Assembly (NCBI GenBank): GCA_902472795.1
Contig: CABROZ010000018.1
Span: 1 to 26,858, forward strand
Length of the DNA stretch: 26,858 nt
Source: an uncultured Bacteroides sp.
GTDB taxonomy: Bacteria > Bacteroidota > Bacteroidia > Bacteroidales > Bacteroidaceae
Reading direction: 5' to 3'
Part shown: piece after piece, positions 14,091 through 22,321 of the stretch
How positions within the stretch are numbered: the first letter of the stretch is position 1
Layout: the number at the start of each line of letters is the position of its first letter
Program-made: the position numbers and the translations under genes
The notes under the pieces: generated by a model
Told to the model about the DNA's origin: nothing
What the model saw: only the letters and a program-made list of their open reading frames with translations
The model's database searches: none

Positions 14091-14367
14091 TTTGCCCGAA
14101 TCGCCCCGAGAAGCATTCAAATAAATCTTAATCTTCACCAAGCACCCGGACAAAACTCAAAGATTTCCAATATAATTCCGTATATTTGCCCCCTGACGGA
14201 GAAAAGCACCTGACAAAAACAAACTGGCAAGAGAAAATCAATTCGGGCACCCTCAAGTTATTAACAAAAAGGGCGACTTATCAACCGTTTTTGCAATCTC
14301 CTCCTGATTTTTGCAGGCGCTCTCAGAAATAATCGCTTATTTCGCCGCCGATAAATATATTGTGAAT
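14091..14367. other. Leader region before parA
   Basis: The stretch is gene-free. It contains an exact -7 box TATATTTG at 14181-14188, giving a leader of about 170 nt. The frame of parA is open upstream to 14311, but ATG 14368 is the natural ParA start. I found no parS-like palindrome here. Confidence 0.5.
14181..14188 (+). promoter_or_regulatory. -7 box for parA
   Basis: TATATTTG matches TAnnTTTG exactly. No TTTG is visible at the -33 position. It is the best promoter candidate for the parA-parB-DUF5683 operon. Confidence 0.45.
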
Positions 14368-15147
14368 ATGGGAAAAATTATTGCAATGGCAAATCAAAAG
14401 GGAGGCGTAGGCAAAACCACCACCACCATCAACCTGGCGGCATCGCTGGCCACCCTTGAAAAAAAAGTGCTCGTTGTTGACGCCGACCCACAGGCCAACG
14501 CCTCTTCGGGACTTGGAGTTGACATTAAACAAGCCGAATGCACTATCTACGAATGCATTATTGACCGTGCCAACGTGCGTGAAGCAATCCATGACACCGA
14601 GATTGAAACGCTCAAGGTAATCTCTTCTCACATCAACTTAGTAGGCGCCGAAATCGAAATGCTCAACCTGAAGAACCGCGAACGGATACTGAAGGAAGTG
14701 CTTTCGCCACTGAAAAATGAGTTTGATTATATTTTAATTGACTGTTCGCCGTCACTGGGGCTTATCACCGTCAATGCGCTTACTGCCGCCGACTCGGTCA
14801 TCATCCCCGTGCAAGCCGAATACTTCGCCTTGGAAGGCATCAGCAAACTGCTGAACACCATCAAAATCATCAAGTCGAAACTGAATCCGGCCTTGGAAAT
14901 AGAAGGCTTCCTGCTGACCATGTATGACTCGCGCCTGCGACAAGCCAACCAGATTTACGACGAAGTGAAACGCCACTTCCAAGAACTGGTCTTCAAGACC
15001 GTCATACAACGCAACGTCAAACTGAGCGAAGCACCCAGCTACGGACTGCCAACCATCCTCTACGATGCCGATTCGACCGGAGCCAAAAACCACATGGCAC
15101 TGGCCAAAGAGCTGATAGAGCGAGAAAATAAAGGAAAAAGACAATAA
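14368..15147 (+). CDS. parA: Chromosome partitioning ATPase ParA/Soj
   Basis: ParA is a nucleoid-bound ATPase that moves ParB-parS complexes to segregate replicated origins. From 14368 the protein has 259 residues. It carries the deviant Walker A KGGVGKTT (residues 11-18), VLVVDADPQANASSGLG (switch I/A' region), the Walker B-like YILIDCSPSLGLITVNAL, and the late PVQAEYFALEGISKL. The short N-terminus without an HTH marks a chromosomal Soj type. The upstream in-frame start at 14311 would add residues not seen in the family. parB begins 7 bp after the stop. Confidence 0.95.
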   Translation: MGKIIAMANQKGGVGKTTTTINLAASLATLEKKVLVVDADPQANASSGLGVDIKQAECTIYECIIDRANVREAIHDTEIETLKVISSHINLVGAEIEMLNLKNRERILKEVLSPLKNEFDYILIDCSPSLGLITVNALTAADSVIIPVQAEYFALEGISKLLNTIKIIKSKLNPALEIEGFLLTMYDSRLRQANQIYDEVKRHFQELVFKTVIQRNVKLSEAPSYGLPTILYDADSTGAKNHMALAKELIERENKGKRQ

Positions 15148-15154
15148 TTAAGAT

Positions 15155-16045
15155 ATGGCACAGAAAAGAAATGCATTAGGACGCGGATTGGACGCCCTGC
15201 TATCCATGGACGACGTTCAGACAGAAGGCTCTTCCTCCATCAACGAGATCGAGCTGTCGAAAATCGTCGTCAACCCCAATCAGCCACGGCGAGAATTCGA
15301 CCCCGTAGCCCTGCAGGAACTGGCCGACTCCATCGCCGAAATAGGCATCATACAGCCCATCACCCTGCGCAAACTGTCCGACGATGAATATCAGATCATC
15401 GCCGGAGAAAGACGTTTCCGCGCCTCGCAAATGGCAGGGCTGACCACTATACCCGCCTACATCCGCACAGCCGACGACGAAAACGTCATGGAAATGGCCC
15501 TCATCGAAAACATCCAACGCGAGGACCTGAACTCCGTCGAAATAGCCCTGGCCTATCAGCACCTGCTCGAACAATACGGCCTGACACAAGAACGGCTGAG
15601 CGAACGCGTAGGCAAAAAGCGCACCACCATAGCCAACTACCTGCGACTACTCAAACTTCCGGCCCCCGTACAGATAGGCTTGCAAAACAAACTGATAGAC
15701 ATGGGCCATGCACGCGCATTAGTCACCTTGGGCGACCCCAAGTTGCAGGTCAAGATATTCGAAGAAATACTCGAACATGGCTACTCCGTGCGTAAAGTCG
15801 AAGAAATCGTAAAATCGCTCAGCGAAGGCGAAACCGTCAAAAGCGGAAGCCGCAAAATAGCCCCCAAACGAGCCAAATTGCCCGAAGAATTCAACATGCT
15901 CAAACAACAGCTATCCGGATTCTTCAACGCTAAAGTGCAACTGACCTGCTCGGAAAAAGGGAAAGGGAAAATCAGCATCCCGTTCAACAACGAAGAAGAA
16001 CTGGAGCGCATCATCGGCATTCTTGATACCCTAAAGAATAAATGA
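15155..16045 (+). CDS. parB: Chromosome partitioning protein ParB
   Basis: ParB is a CTP-dependent clamp that loads at parS and spreads along DNA near the origin. The 296 residues show the ParA-interacting N-terminus (ALGRGLDALL, 7-16), NPNQPRREFD, the CTP-binding GERRFRAS box (84-91), ENIQREDLN, the HTH segment LTQERLSERVGKKRTTIANYLRLLKLP that reads parS, and a C-terminal dimerisation domain ending in ILDTLKNK. It is translationally coupled to the next gene through an ATGA overlap. No parS palindrome is obvious in this window, so its sites probably lie elsewhere. Confidence 0.96.
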   Translation: MAQKRNALGRGLDALLSMDDVQTEGSSSINEIELSKIVVNPNQPRREFDPVALQELADSIAEIGIIQPITLRKLSDDEYQIIAGERRFRASQMAGLTTIPAYIRTADDENVMEMALIENIQREDLNSVEIALAYQHLLEQYGLTQERLSERVGKKRTTIANYLRLLKLPAPVQIGLQNKLIDMGHARALVTLGDPKLQVKIFEEILEHGYSVRKVEEIVKSLSEGETVKSGSRKIAPKRAKLPEEFNMLKQQLSGFFNAKVQLTCSEKGKGKISIPFNNEEELERIIGILDTLKNK

Positions 16046-16893
16046 CAAGAAGAAATACTACATATCGTGTAATCATTGCCCTGCTTGTTTGCTTCCTGCA
16101 AATGGCAGGGATTACCGTGTATGGGCAAAACCGTCCGCGAGCTGCATCCAAAAGAATGCACTCGCAGACAACCGATACCACCACAACTGCTCGTCCGCTG
16201 ATAAACACAGCGGACAAAGACAGCTTGAATATCGTACCGACCGACTCCACACTGACTGAAGTGTCCGATTCACAAGTAGCCGACAGCATAGCTGCCGAAA
16301 ACAAAAGGAAAATGCTCGAAATGACCTCGGCCACCAGCCCTCAGGTAACCCCTACGCCAACCGACAGCCTCAAACAGGACCTCAACCACAAGGTTTGGAT
16401 ACCCAACCCGACCAAAGCTACGTGGTTAGCGCTTGTCATCCCCGGCGGTGGACAAATCTACAACCGAAAGTTCTGGAAACTACCCATCTTCTACGGAGGC
16501 TTTGCCGGCTGCGCCTATGCCCTGACATGGAACAACAAGATGTACAAAGACTACTCCAACGCCTACAAAGACGCCGTCAACGAAAACTGGAATTCAAACA
16601 GCATCCAAGACTTGTTGCCACCTGGCTACTTGGACCGTGTGTCCAAAACCCAGCTGACCGAAACCCTACGGAAGCGAAAAGACACCTTCCGACGATACCG
16701 CGACATGAGTATTTTCGCCTTTATCGGAGTCTATCTGCTTTCGGTAGTAGATGCCTACGTCGATGCAGAATTGTCCAACTTCGACATCAGCCCCGACCTG
16801 AGCATGCACATCGAACCGGCTATCATCAACAGCAATCAGAGCAACAGCCTCTCCAACAAATCGCTGGGAGTGCAATGCAGCTTCCGATTTTAA
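16042..16893 (+). CDS. DUF5683 domain-containing exported/membrane protein
   Basis: The 283-residue protein starts with a signal-like hydrophobic segment (about 9-28, ending VYGQ). A Ser/Thr-rich low-complexity stretch to about 110 follows, then the DUF5683 core WIPNPTKATWLALVIPGGGQ with a membrane segment, another around 225-240, and a C-terminal tail. The WIPNP...PGGGQIYNRKFWKLP block is diagnostic of this Bacteroidetes family. Function is unknown. The start overlaps the parB stop by ATGA, and mltD follows 34 bp after its end, placing it between chromosome segregation and cell-wall genes. A structural envelope role is a guess from location only. Confidence 0.85.
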   Translation: MTRRNTTYRVIIALLVCFLQMAGITVYGQNRPRAASKRMHSQTTDTTTTARPLINTADKDSLNIVPTDSTLTEVSDSQVADSIAAENKRKMLEMTSATSPQVTPTPTDSLKQDLNHKVWIPNPTKATWLALVIPGGGQIYNRKFWKLPIFYGGFAGCAYALTWNNKMYKDYSNAYKDAVNENWNSNSIQDLLPPGYLDRVSKTQLTETLRKRKDTFRRYRDMSIFAFIGVYLLSVVDAYVDAELSNFDISPDLSMHIEPAIINSNQSNSLSNKSLGVQCSFRF

Positions 16894-16927
16894 GAAAAGA
16901 GACACCCAATTAAAAGCATAATAACCC

Positions 16928-18232
16928 ATGATAAGAAAAACGAAACGTCTGAAGCAAATCATAACAACCTCTGCCCTGTTTCTCTGCACCCTGCTCCCCA
17001 CTACGGCCAATGCACAGAAAAGCGTTGACGTATTGATACACGAAAACGGAACAGAGCGCAAGGAAACCATCGATTTGCCCGTCAGCATGACCTACCCGCT
17101 GGACAGCCTGCTAAACGACTGGAAAGCTAAAACATATATCGACTTAGGCAAAGATTGCAGCACCTCGCCAGACAATCCACTTTTCAGCGATTCCGTCTAT
17201 ATCGACCGTCTTTCCAAGATGCCAACCGTCATGGAAATGCCATACAACGAAATCATACGCAAGTTCATCGACATGTACACTGGTCGCCTGCGCTCGCAAG
17301 TTGCTTTCATGCTCAGCGCCTGCAACTTCTACATGCCAATCTTCGAAGAAGCACTCGATGCCTACAACCTGCCCCTCGAACTGCGCTACCTGCCCATCAT
17401 CGAGTCGGCCCTCAATCCGTCGGCCGTTTCGCGTGCAGGAGCCGCCGGATTGTGGCAATTCATGATCAGCACCGGCAAACTTTACGGATTGGAAAGCAAC
17501 AGCCTCGTTGACGAACGTCGCGACCCCATCAAAGCAACCTGGGCAGCAGCACGCTATCTGAAGGATATGTACGACATCTATAAAGACTGGAATCTCGTCA
17601 TTGCCGCCTACAACTGTGGCCCCGGCACCATCAACAAAGCCATTCGCCGCTCGGGAGGCAAAACCGACTATTGGGCCATCTACAACTATCTGCCCCGCGA
17701 AACACGAGGATACGTGCCTGCCTTCATTGCAGCCAACTATGTGATGACATACTATTGCAAGCACAACATATGCCCCATGGAGACCAACATACCTGCCGCA
17801 ACCGACACCGTGCAGGTGAACCACAACCTCCACTTCGAACAGATAGCCGACATCTGCGGCGTACCTTTGGACGAAATTAAAAGCCTCAACCCGCAATATA
17901 AGCGCAGCATCATCCCCGGAGAAGGCAAACCGCAAACTCTCCGTCTGCCAGTAACCGCTATCAGTACATTCATCGACCGCCAGGACACCATATATGCCCA
18001 TCGCAGCGACGAGTTGTTCAAAAACCGCCGAACCGTATCCGTAGCCAGCACAAGCCGCTCATCAAAAAGCAGTGGTGCCAGCGGTGACGTTACCTATTAC
18101 CGCATTAAAAACGGAGACACCTTAGGAGGTATAGCCGCCCGCTACGGAGTGACCGTGAAGCAACTACGAAGTTGGAACGGACTAAGGAACAATAAAATAC
18201 GTGCCGGAAAACAACTGAAAATCTACAAATAG
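16928..18232 (+). CDS. mltD: Membrane-bound lytic murein transglycosylase (MltD-like) with LysM
   Basis: The enzyme cleaves the glycan strands of peptidoglycan to form 1,6-anhydro ends. The 434 residues begin with a signal peptide (about 1-29, cut near ANA-Q; no lipobox). The SLT domain (about 140-285) has LELRYLPIIESALNPSAVS with catalytic Glu159, GAAGLWQFM, and AAYNCGPGTINKAI. A divergent LysM-like segment lies at about 300-345. A Ser-rich linker leads to a clear C-terminal LysM (about 388-434, YRIKNGDTLGGIAARYGVTV...). Lack of a lipobox suggests a periplasmic protein anchored by LysM rather than a lipoprotein as in E. coli MltD. The stop codon abuts a large RNA hairpin. Confidence 0.92.
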   Translation: MIRKTKRLKQIITTSALFLCTLLPTTANAQKSVDVLIHENGTERKETIDLPVSMTYPLDSLLNDWKAKTYIDLGKDCSTSPDNPLFSDSVYIDRLSKMPTVMEMPYNEIIRKFIDMYTGRLRSQVAFMLSACNFYMPIFEEALDAYNLPLELRYLPIIESALNPSAVSRAGAAGLWQFMISTGKLYGLESNSLVDERRDPIKATWAAARYLKDMYDIYKDWNLVIAAYNCGPGTINKAIRRSGGKTDYWAIYNYLPRETRGYVPAFIAANYVMTYYCKHNICPMETNIPAATDTVQVNHNLHFEQIADICGVPLDEIKSLNPQYKRSIIPGEGKPQTLRLPVTAISTFIDRQDTIYAHRSDELFKNRRTVSVASTSRSSKSSGASGDVTYYRIKNGDTLGGIAARYGVTVKQLRSWNGLRNNKIRAGKQLKIYK

Positions 18233-18325
18233 CCCCGTGCGCAACCGCTTGGAGATCCTCCCCGGCACCAGCTTCTGAACCAACCCTTATCCAACGGAGA
18301 TAAAGCACACGGGGAGTACCTTTTC
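18233..18325 (+). ncRNA. Large structured element after mltD (terminator or small RNA)
   Basis: Starting on the base after the mltD stop, CCCCGTG (18233-18239) pairs with CACGGGG (18308-18314). It is extended past one mismatch by GC/GC. An internal loop follows, then CCG-C-TTGG (18245-18252) pairs with CCAACGG (18291-18297) around one bulged C. The apical part holds GGAGATCCTCC and CAGCTTCTG mini-palindromes. AGTACCTTTTCC follows. The element is much larger than a plain terminator, and the minus strand folds equally well. I do not recognise a named RNA family. Confidence 0.45.
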
Positions 18326-18366
18326 CTTAAGTATTTGCAAATATTCGTGTTTTAATGTCCCAAATG

Positions 18367-18397
18367 CTTGCATGCTTTTGAAAAATACTTATTTTTG
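18367..18397 (+). promoter_or_regulatory. Promoter of rel
   Basis: CTTG (18367-18370) and TATTTTTG (18390-18397) are 19 bp apart. Transcription would start near 18404, after the upstream in-frame Met at 18368, which supports the start at 18431. Confidence 0.6.
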
Positions 18398-18430
18398 CAG
18401 CAAAGAGAGCGAAAAAAGGAGAAACATCGT

Positions 18431-20698
18431 ATGGACGAAAATACAACCATGAAAGAAAAAGCACAAGATGAAATGATCGAACAGGCGTTTCAAGAGTTGC
18501 TGAACGACTACTTGGCAACCAAACACCGCAAACGGGTCGAAATCATCACCAAAGCTTTCAACTTTGCCAACCAGGCACACAAAGGCATCAAACGACGCTC
18601 GGGTGAACCCTACATCATGCACCCCATTGCCGTAGCCAAAATCGTATGCAATGAAATAGGCCTCGGTTCAACGTCCATCTGCGCTGCTCTGTTGCACGAC
18701 GTCGTGGAAGATACCGACTATACGGTAGAAGACATCGAAAACATATTCGGCCCCAAAATAGCCCAGATTGTTGACGGATTGACCAAAATATCAGGCGGCA
18801 TCTTTGGCGACCAGGCCTCGGCACAGGCCGAAAACTTCAAAAAACTGCTGCTCACCATGAGCAACGACATCCGCGTTATCCTCATCAAGATAGCCGACCG
18901 CCTGCACAACATGCGAACCTTGGGCTCCATGCTGCCCAACAAACAATACAAGATAGCCGGAGAAACCCTCTACATCTATGCCCCGCTGGCCAACCGGTTG
19001 GGATTGTATAAAATCAAGACCGAGCTGGAAAACCTGAGCTTCAAATACGAACACCCGGAAGAATACAAGGAGATAGAAGACAAGCTTGCCGCAACGGCTG
19101 CCGAACGCGACAAGGTGTTCAAAGAGTTCACAGCCCCCATCCGCGCACAATTAGACAAGATGGGACTGAAATACCGCATCCTGGCACGTGTCAAATCCAT
19201 CTATTCCATATGGAACAAGATGCAGACCAAACACGTTCCTTTCGAAGAAATCTACGATTTGTTGGCCGTACGCATCATCTTCACTCCCCGCAATATGGAC
19301 GAGGAACTCAACGACTGCTTCGACATCTACGTAGCCATCTCGAAGATATACAAGCCCCATCCCGACCGCCTGCGCGACTGGGTAAGCCACCCCAAAGCCA
19401 ACGGCTATCAGGCACTTCATGTGACCCTGATGGGCAATAACGGTCAGTGGATAGAAGTGCAGATACGTAGCGAGCGGATGAACGACGTGGCCGAACAAGG
19501 CTTCGCCGCCCATTGGAAGTACAAAGAAGGAGGCGGAAGCGAAGACGAAGGCGAACTGGAGAAATGGCTGAAAACCATCAAGGAAATACTCGATGACCCC
19601 CAGCCGGACGCCATCGACTTCCTCGACACCATCAAACTGAACCTCTTTGCTTCGGAGATTTTCGTATTCACGCCCAAAGGCGACCTCAAAACCATGCCGC
19701 AAAACTGCACGGCACTCGACTTTGCCTTCTCGCTGCACACCGACATCGGAAGCCACTGCATCGGCGCCAAGGTGAACCATAAGTTAGTTCCGCTGAGCCA
19801 CAAGCTGCAGAGTGGTGACCAGGTAGAGATTCTGACGTCCAAGTCACAGCGGGTTCAGGCCGAATGGATGAACTTTGCCACTACCGCACGGGCACGGGCC
19901 AAGATTGCCTCCATCCTGCGCAAAGAAGCCAAAGCCAACCAGAAGATAGGTGAAACCATGCTGGCCGACTTTCTGAAAGCCGAAAACATACGCATGGACG
20001 ATTCGTCCATCGACAAGCTGACCCACCTGCACAACTTCCACAACCGCGAAGAACTGTTTGTCGCCATCGGCAGCAAGAAGCTGGTACTGGGCGATGCCGA
20101 CAAGAACGTATTCAAGGAAAAACAAGGGAAAAGCTGGAAAAAATTACTTTCCTTCTCTTTCGGAGGCAACAAGGAAAACAAAGAGGAGAAAGAACAGAAG
20201 GAAGAAAAAACGGAGGAAAAGGCTCTTCCCGAGAAAATAGATACCAAAAAGATTCTGAAGCTGACCGAAGAGGCCATCTCCAAAGAATACATCATGGCCG
20301 ACTGCTGCCACCCCATACCGGGCGACGACGTGCTGGGCTACATCAACGAAAACAACCAGGTCATCATCCACAAACGACAGTGCCCCATAGCCATCAAGCT
20401 GAAAAGCAGCTACGGAAACCGCATCATTGCCACCCAGTGGGACACGCACAAAGAGCTTTCGTTCTTAGTGACCATATATATAAAAGGTATAGATGCCGTA
20501 GGACTACTGAACGAAGTGACGCAAATCATCTCGCGCCAGCTGAACGTCAACATCCGCAAACTGGACATCGAGACCAACGACGGCATCTTCGAAGGCAAGA
20601 TACAACTCTACGTACACGACGTGGACGACGTACGCACCATTTGCAACAACCTGAAGCAAGTGAAGAACATCAAGCAGGTATCGCGCATCGAGGACTAA
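18431..20698 (+). CDS. rel: RelA/SpoT-family (p)ppGpp synthetase/hydrolase
   Basis: This long RSH enzyme makes and degrades the stringent-response alarmone. From 18431 it has 755 residues. The HD hydrolase domain is intact: early His residues in NQAHKGIKRRSGEPYIMHP and the His-Asp pair in LLHDVVEDTD (about 89-90). The synthetase domain follows (about 230-350), with EIYDLLAVRIIF and GYQALHVTLMG. Then come TGS (about 408-470), a helical region, a Lys/Glu-rich linker (about 575-607), the conserved cysteine motif ADCCHPIPGDD (about 621) and a C-terminal ACT domain. The intact HD argues for a bifunctional Rel/SpoT type. AAAGGAG before ATG 18431 is an unusually good Shine-Dalgarno for this group. 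The 3' end overlaps the converging merR-like gene by 4 bp. Confidence 0.95.
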   Translation: MDENTTMKEKAQDEMIEQAFQELLNDYLATKHRKRVEIITKAFNFANQAHKGIKRRSGEPYIMHPIAVAKIVCNEIGLGSTSICAALLHDVVEDTDYTVEDIENIFGPKIAQIVDGLTKISGGIFGDQASAQAENFKKLLLTMSNDIRVILIKIADRLHNMRTLGSMLPNKQYKIAGETLYIYAPLANRLGLYKIKTELENLSFKYEHPEEYKEIEDKLAATAAERDKVFKEFTAPIRAQLDKMGLKYRILARVKSIYSIWNKMQTKHVPFEEIYDLLAVRIIFTPRNMDEELNDCFDIYVAISKIYKPHPDRLRDWVSHPKANGYQALHVTLMGNNGQWIEVQIRSERMNDVAEQGFAAHWKYKEGGGSEDEGELEKWLKTIKEILDDPQPDAIDFLDTIKLNLFASEIFVFTPKGDLKTMPQNCTALDFAFSLHTDIGSHCIGAKVNHKLVPLSHKLQSGDQVEILTSKSQRVQAEWMNFATTARARAKIASILRKEAKANQKIGETMLADFLKAENIRMDDSSIDKLTHLHNFHNREELFVAIGSKKLVLGDADKNVFKEKQGKSWKKLLSFSFGGNKENKEEKEQKEEKTEEKALPEKIDTKKILKLTEEAISKEYIMADCCHPIPGDDVLGYINENNQVIIHKRQCPIAIKLKSSYGNRIIATQWDTHKELSFLVTIYIKGIDAVGLLNEVTQIISRQLNVNIRKLDIETNDGIFEGKIQLYVHDVDDVRTICNNLKQVKNIKQVSRIED

Positions 20699-21075
20699 TC
20701 AACCTTTTCCTTTTCTACATCGGCCACCCCCTCGGTGAACGCATCGAGGGCGTCGCGCATGCCTATCAGTTCTTCGCGAATGGCCTTCAACCGCTCGACG
20801 GTCTCAAAATTGCGCAAGGTCGATTCGCGCCGGTCTTTCATTCGCTGGCGGGCGCCGGGCAAGGTCATTCCTCTTTCTTTGACTAAATAATAAATCAGTT
20901 TCAGCGTTTCGATGTCCTCCTTGCGGTACTGGCGTATGCCGCGACCCGCCTTTTTGGGATTGAGTTGAGGAAACTCGCGTTCCCAAAAACGGAGCAGCGA
21001 CTCATTGACGCCGAACATTTCGGCCACCTCGCCAATGGAGTAGTACAGTTTCAGATTCTTATCGGTATTCAGCAT
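20695..21075 (-). CDS. MerR-family transcriptional regulator
   Basis: This 126-residue protein has an N-terminal MerR winged HTH: YYSIGEVAEMFGVNESLLRFWEREFP (about 11-36) and KKAGRGIRQYRKEDIETLKLI (about 40-60). A dimerisation helix follows. There are no cysteines, so metal sensing as in classical MerR is unlikely. The frame continues upstream to a GTG at 21102, but ATG 21075 has the better context and fits the family start. It lies 43 bp downstream of the M23 peptidase gene on the same strand, probably in one operon. It converges on rel with a 4-bp overlap of stop regions. Its target is unknown. Confidence 0.88.
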   Translation of the reverse strand: MLNTDKNLKLYYSIGEVAEMFGVNESLLRFWEREFPQLNPKKAGRGIRQYRKEDIETLKLIYYLVKERGMTLPGARQRMKDRRESTLRNFETVERLKAIREELIGMRDALDAFTEGVADVEKEKVD

Positions 21076-21118
21076 GACTTCTATTCTTCTTTTATCATAC
21101 ACAGCAATGGGCCATCCG

Positions 21119-22087
21119 TCAATCCATCATCTTTCCGTGGTTTTCGGCTATCTGAATCATGCGGTCGTAGTCCTCGGCACTGAGGTCCATGAAGTAGTAG
21201 TTGACGGGATTCACCACCTGTCCCTTCACATGAACCTCGTAATGCAGATGGGGACCGGTACTTTTTCCCGTATTACCCACACCGCCAATCACTTCGCCAC
21301 GCACCACGCGCTTGCCTAACTTGGTACGAAACTCCTTCAGGTGAGCGTACCACGTCTGATAGCCGAAACCGTGGTCGATGACAATTGTATTGCCATAACC
21401 CGTTTCCCAGCCCATCTTCACCACCGTACCGTCGCCCGTGGCATAAACATCGGTGCCCGGATTGGCCGAGAAGTCCATGCCCGAATGGAAACGGGTGGTG
21501 CCATAGATGGGGTCGATACGGGTTCCGTAACCCGAAGCTGTCTGCTTCAGATTCTTATTGGATATGGGCTGAATGGCCGGAATGCACTTCAGCATCTCGT
21601 CGTGCTGCTTGCACATCTCTACCACATCGTCGAACGAACGCGACTGAATGTAGAGCTGCTTGGTCAGCATGTCGAGCTTCTGCGTGGTATTAATGACGAG
21701 TTCGGAGCTGGCCATATCCATCAGATGCTCGTAGCGGTTGGTGCCGCCGTAACCGGCCTGACGGATGGCCGAAGGAATGGGGTCGGCCTGAAAGATAACG
21801 CGATACAGGTTGTCGTCGCGCTGCTGAATGTCCTGAAGCACGCCCATCGCCTCGTTCATCCGATGCGAAAGCACGTTGTACTGTGCCTGCAGACGGCTGT
21901 TTTCCTGACGCAACTCCTTCTCGGAAGGAGAGCCGAAAATCAGCAGCAGCACAATGAAACAGCCTGCACCTAACCCCATACCGATGAACAGACGGCGGAC
22001 ATAGCTCATCATCCGCTGGCGGACAGTGGGATAAATACGGTCGTACGTCTGGGTCTGAGGATTATATATGTAGTAAACTTTGCGCAT
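21119..22087 (-). CDS. M23-family (LytM-type) metallopeptidase
   Basis: The protein is a probable cell-wall endopeptidase, or a regulator of one, anchored in the inner membrane. From ATG 22087 it has 322 residues: a cytosolic N-terminus (MRKVYYIYNPQTQTYDRIYP), a membrane helix (about 33-51), a coiled coil (about 55-95), and a C-terminal M23 domain. All zinc ligands are present: HSGMD (His201, Asp205), the catalytic YAH (His249), and HLH (His280, His282), so it should be an active enzyme. The frame runs open to 22207, but the extra residues are Lys-rich leader translation; the -7 box at 22126-22119 lies inside that part, which supports 22087. Confidence 0.92.
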   Translation of the reverse strand: MRKVYYIYNPQTQTYDRIYPTVRQRMMSYVRRLFIGMGLGAGCFIVLLLIFGSPSEKELRQENSRLQAQYNVLSHRMNEAMGVLQDIQQRDDNLYRVIFQADPIPSAIRQAGYGGTNRYEHLMDMASSELVINTTQKLDMLTKQLYIQSRSFDDVVEMCKQHDEMLKCIPAIQPISNKNLKQTASGYGTRIDPIYGTTRFHSGMDFSANPGTDVYATGDGTVVKMGWETGYGNTIVIDHGFGYQTWYAHLKEFRTKLGKRVVRGEVIGGVGNTGKSTGPHLHYEVHVKGQVVNPVNYYFMDLSAEDYDRMIQIAENHGKMMD

Positions 22088-22118
22088 CTTTTGGAAATAT
22101 TTTCGCTTGTCAATGGGG

Positions 22119-22126
22119 CAAAAGTA
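22119..22126 (-). promoter_or_regulatory. -7 box for the M23 peptidase
   Basis: On the minus strand this reads TACTTTTG, an exact TAnnTTTG. Transcription would start near 22112, giving a leader of about 25 nt to ATG 22087. No clear -33 element. Confidence 0.5.
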
Positions 22127-22138
22127 ATAAAAACAAGC

Positions 22139-22146
22139 TATCTTTG
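22139..22146 (+). promoter_or_regulatory. -7 box for alaS
   Basis: TATCTTTG is an exact TAnnTTTG match, facing away from the M23 -7 box only 12 bp away. Transcription from here would give alaS a leader of about 170 nt. No TTTG at the -33 position. Confidence 0.4.
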
Positions 22147-22185
22147 CGCTGTTTTTTTGAGTTTTTAAGTTCTTTAGTCTTTTGA

Positions 22186-22257
22186 CTTTGTTTGTTTTAG
22201 CCGACAAACAAGACAGACGGTCCTCTGCGGAGGGCGCATCGGGCAGGTGCTACTGCC
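22186..22257 (+). promoter_or_regulatory. Structured leader upstream of alaS
   Basis: Three hairpins stand in a row. TTGTTTG (22188-22194) pairs with CAAACAA (22205-22211). CCTC-TGCG-GAGG (22222-22233) has a C(UNCG)G-type tetraloop. GGCAG (22242-22246) pairs with CTGCC (22253-22257). The last two form a GC-rich island in otherwise AT-rich leader sequence. No T run follows, so it is not an obvious attenuator. I do not recognise a riboswitch class. Confidence 0.4.
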
Positions 22258-22321
22258 GGACAAAAGACAACCAGAAAACTCAAAACCTACGAATCCGGAT
22301 ATTTAAAAACTCGAATAGAAT

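Noticed and set aside
14091..14367. parS site next to parAB
   Set aside because: I looked for a TGTTnCACGTGAAACA-like palindrome here and across the window and found none.
18368..18430. Upstream in-frame start for rel
   Set aside because: The promoter -7 box (18390-18397) lies inside this part, and ATG 18431 has a good Shine-Dalgarno.
22088..22207. Upstream extension of the M23 peptidase
   Set aside because: It includes the gene's own -7 box and opposes the alaS -7 box; the Lys-rich extension is not typical of the family.
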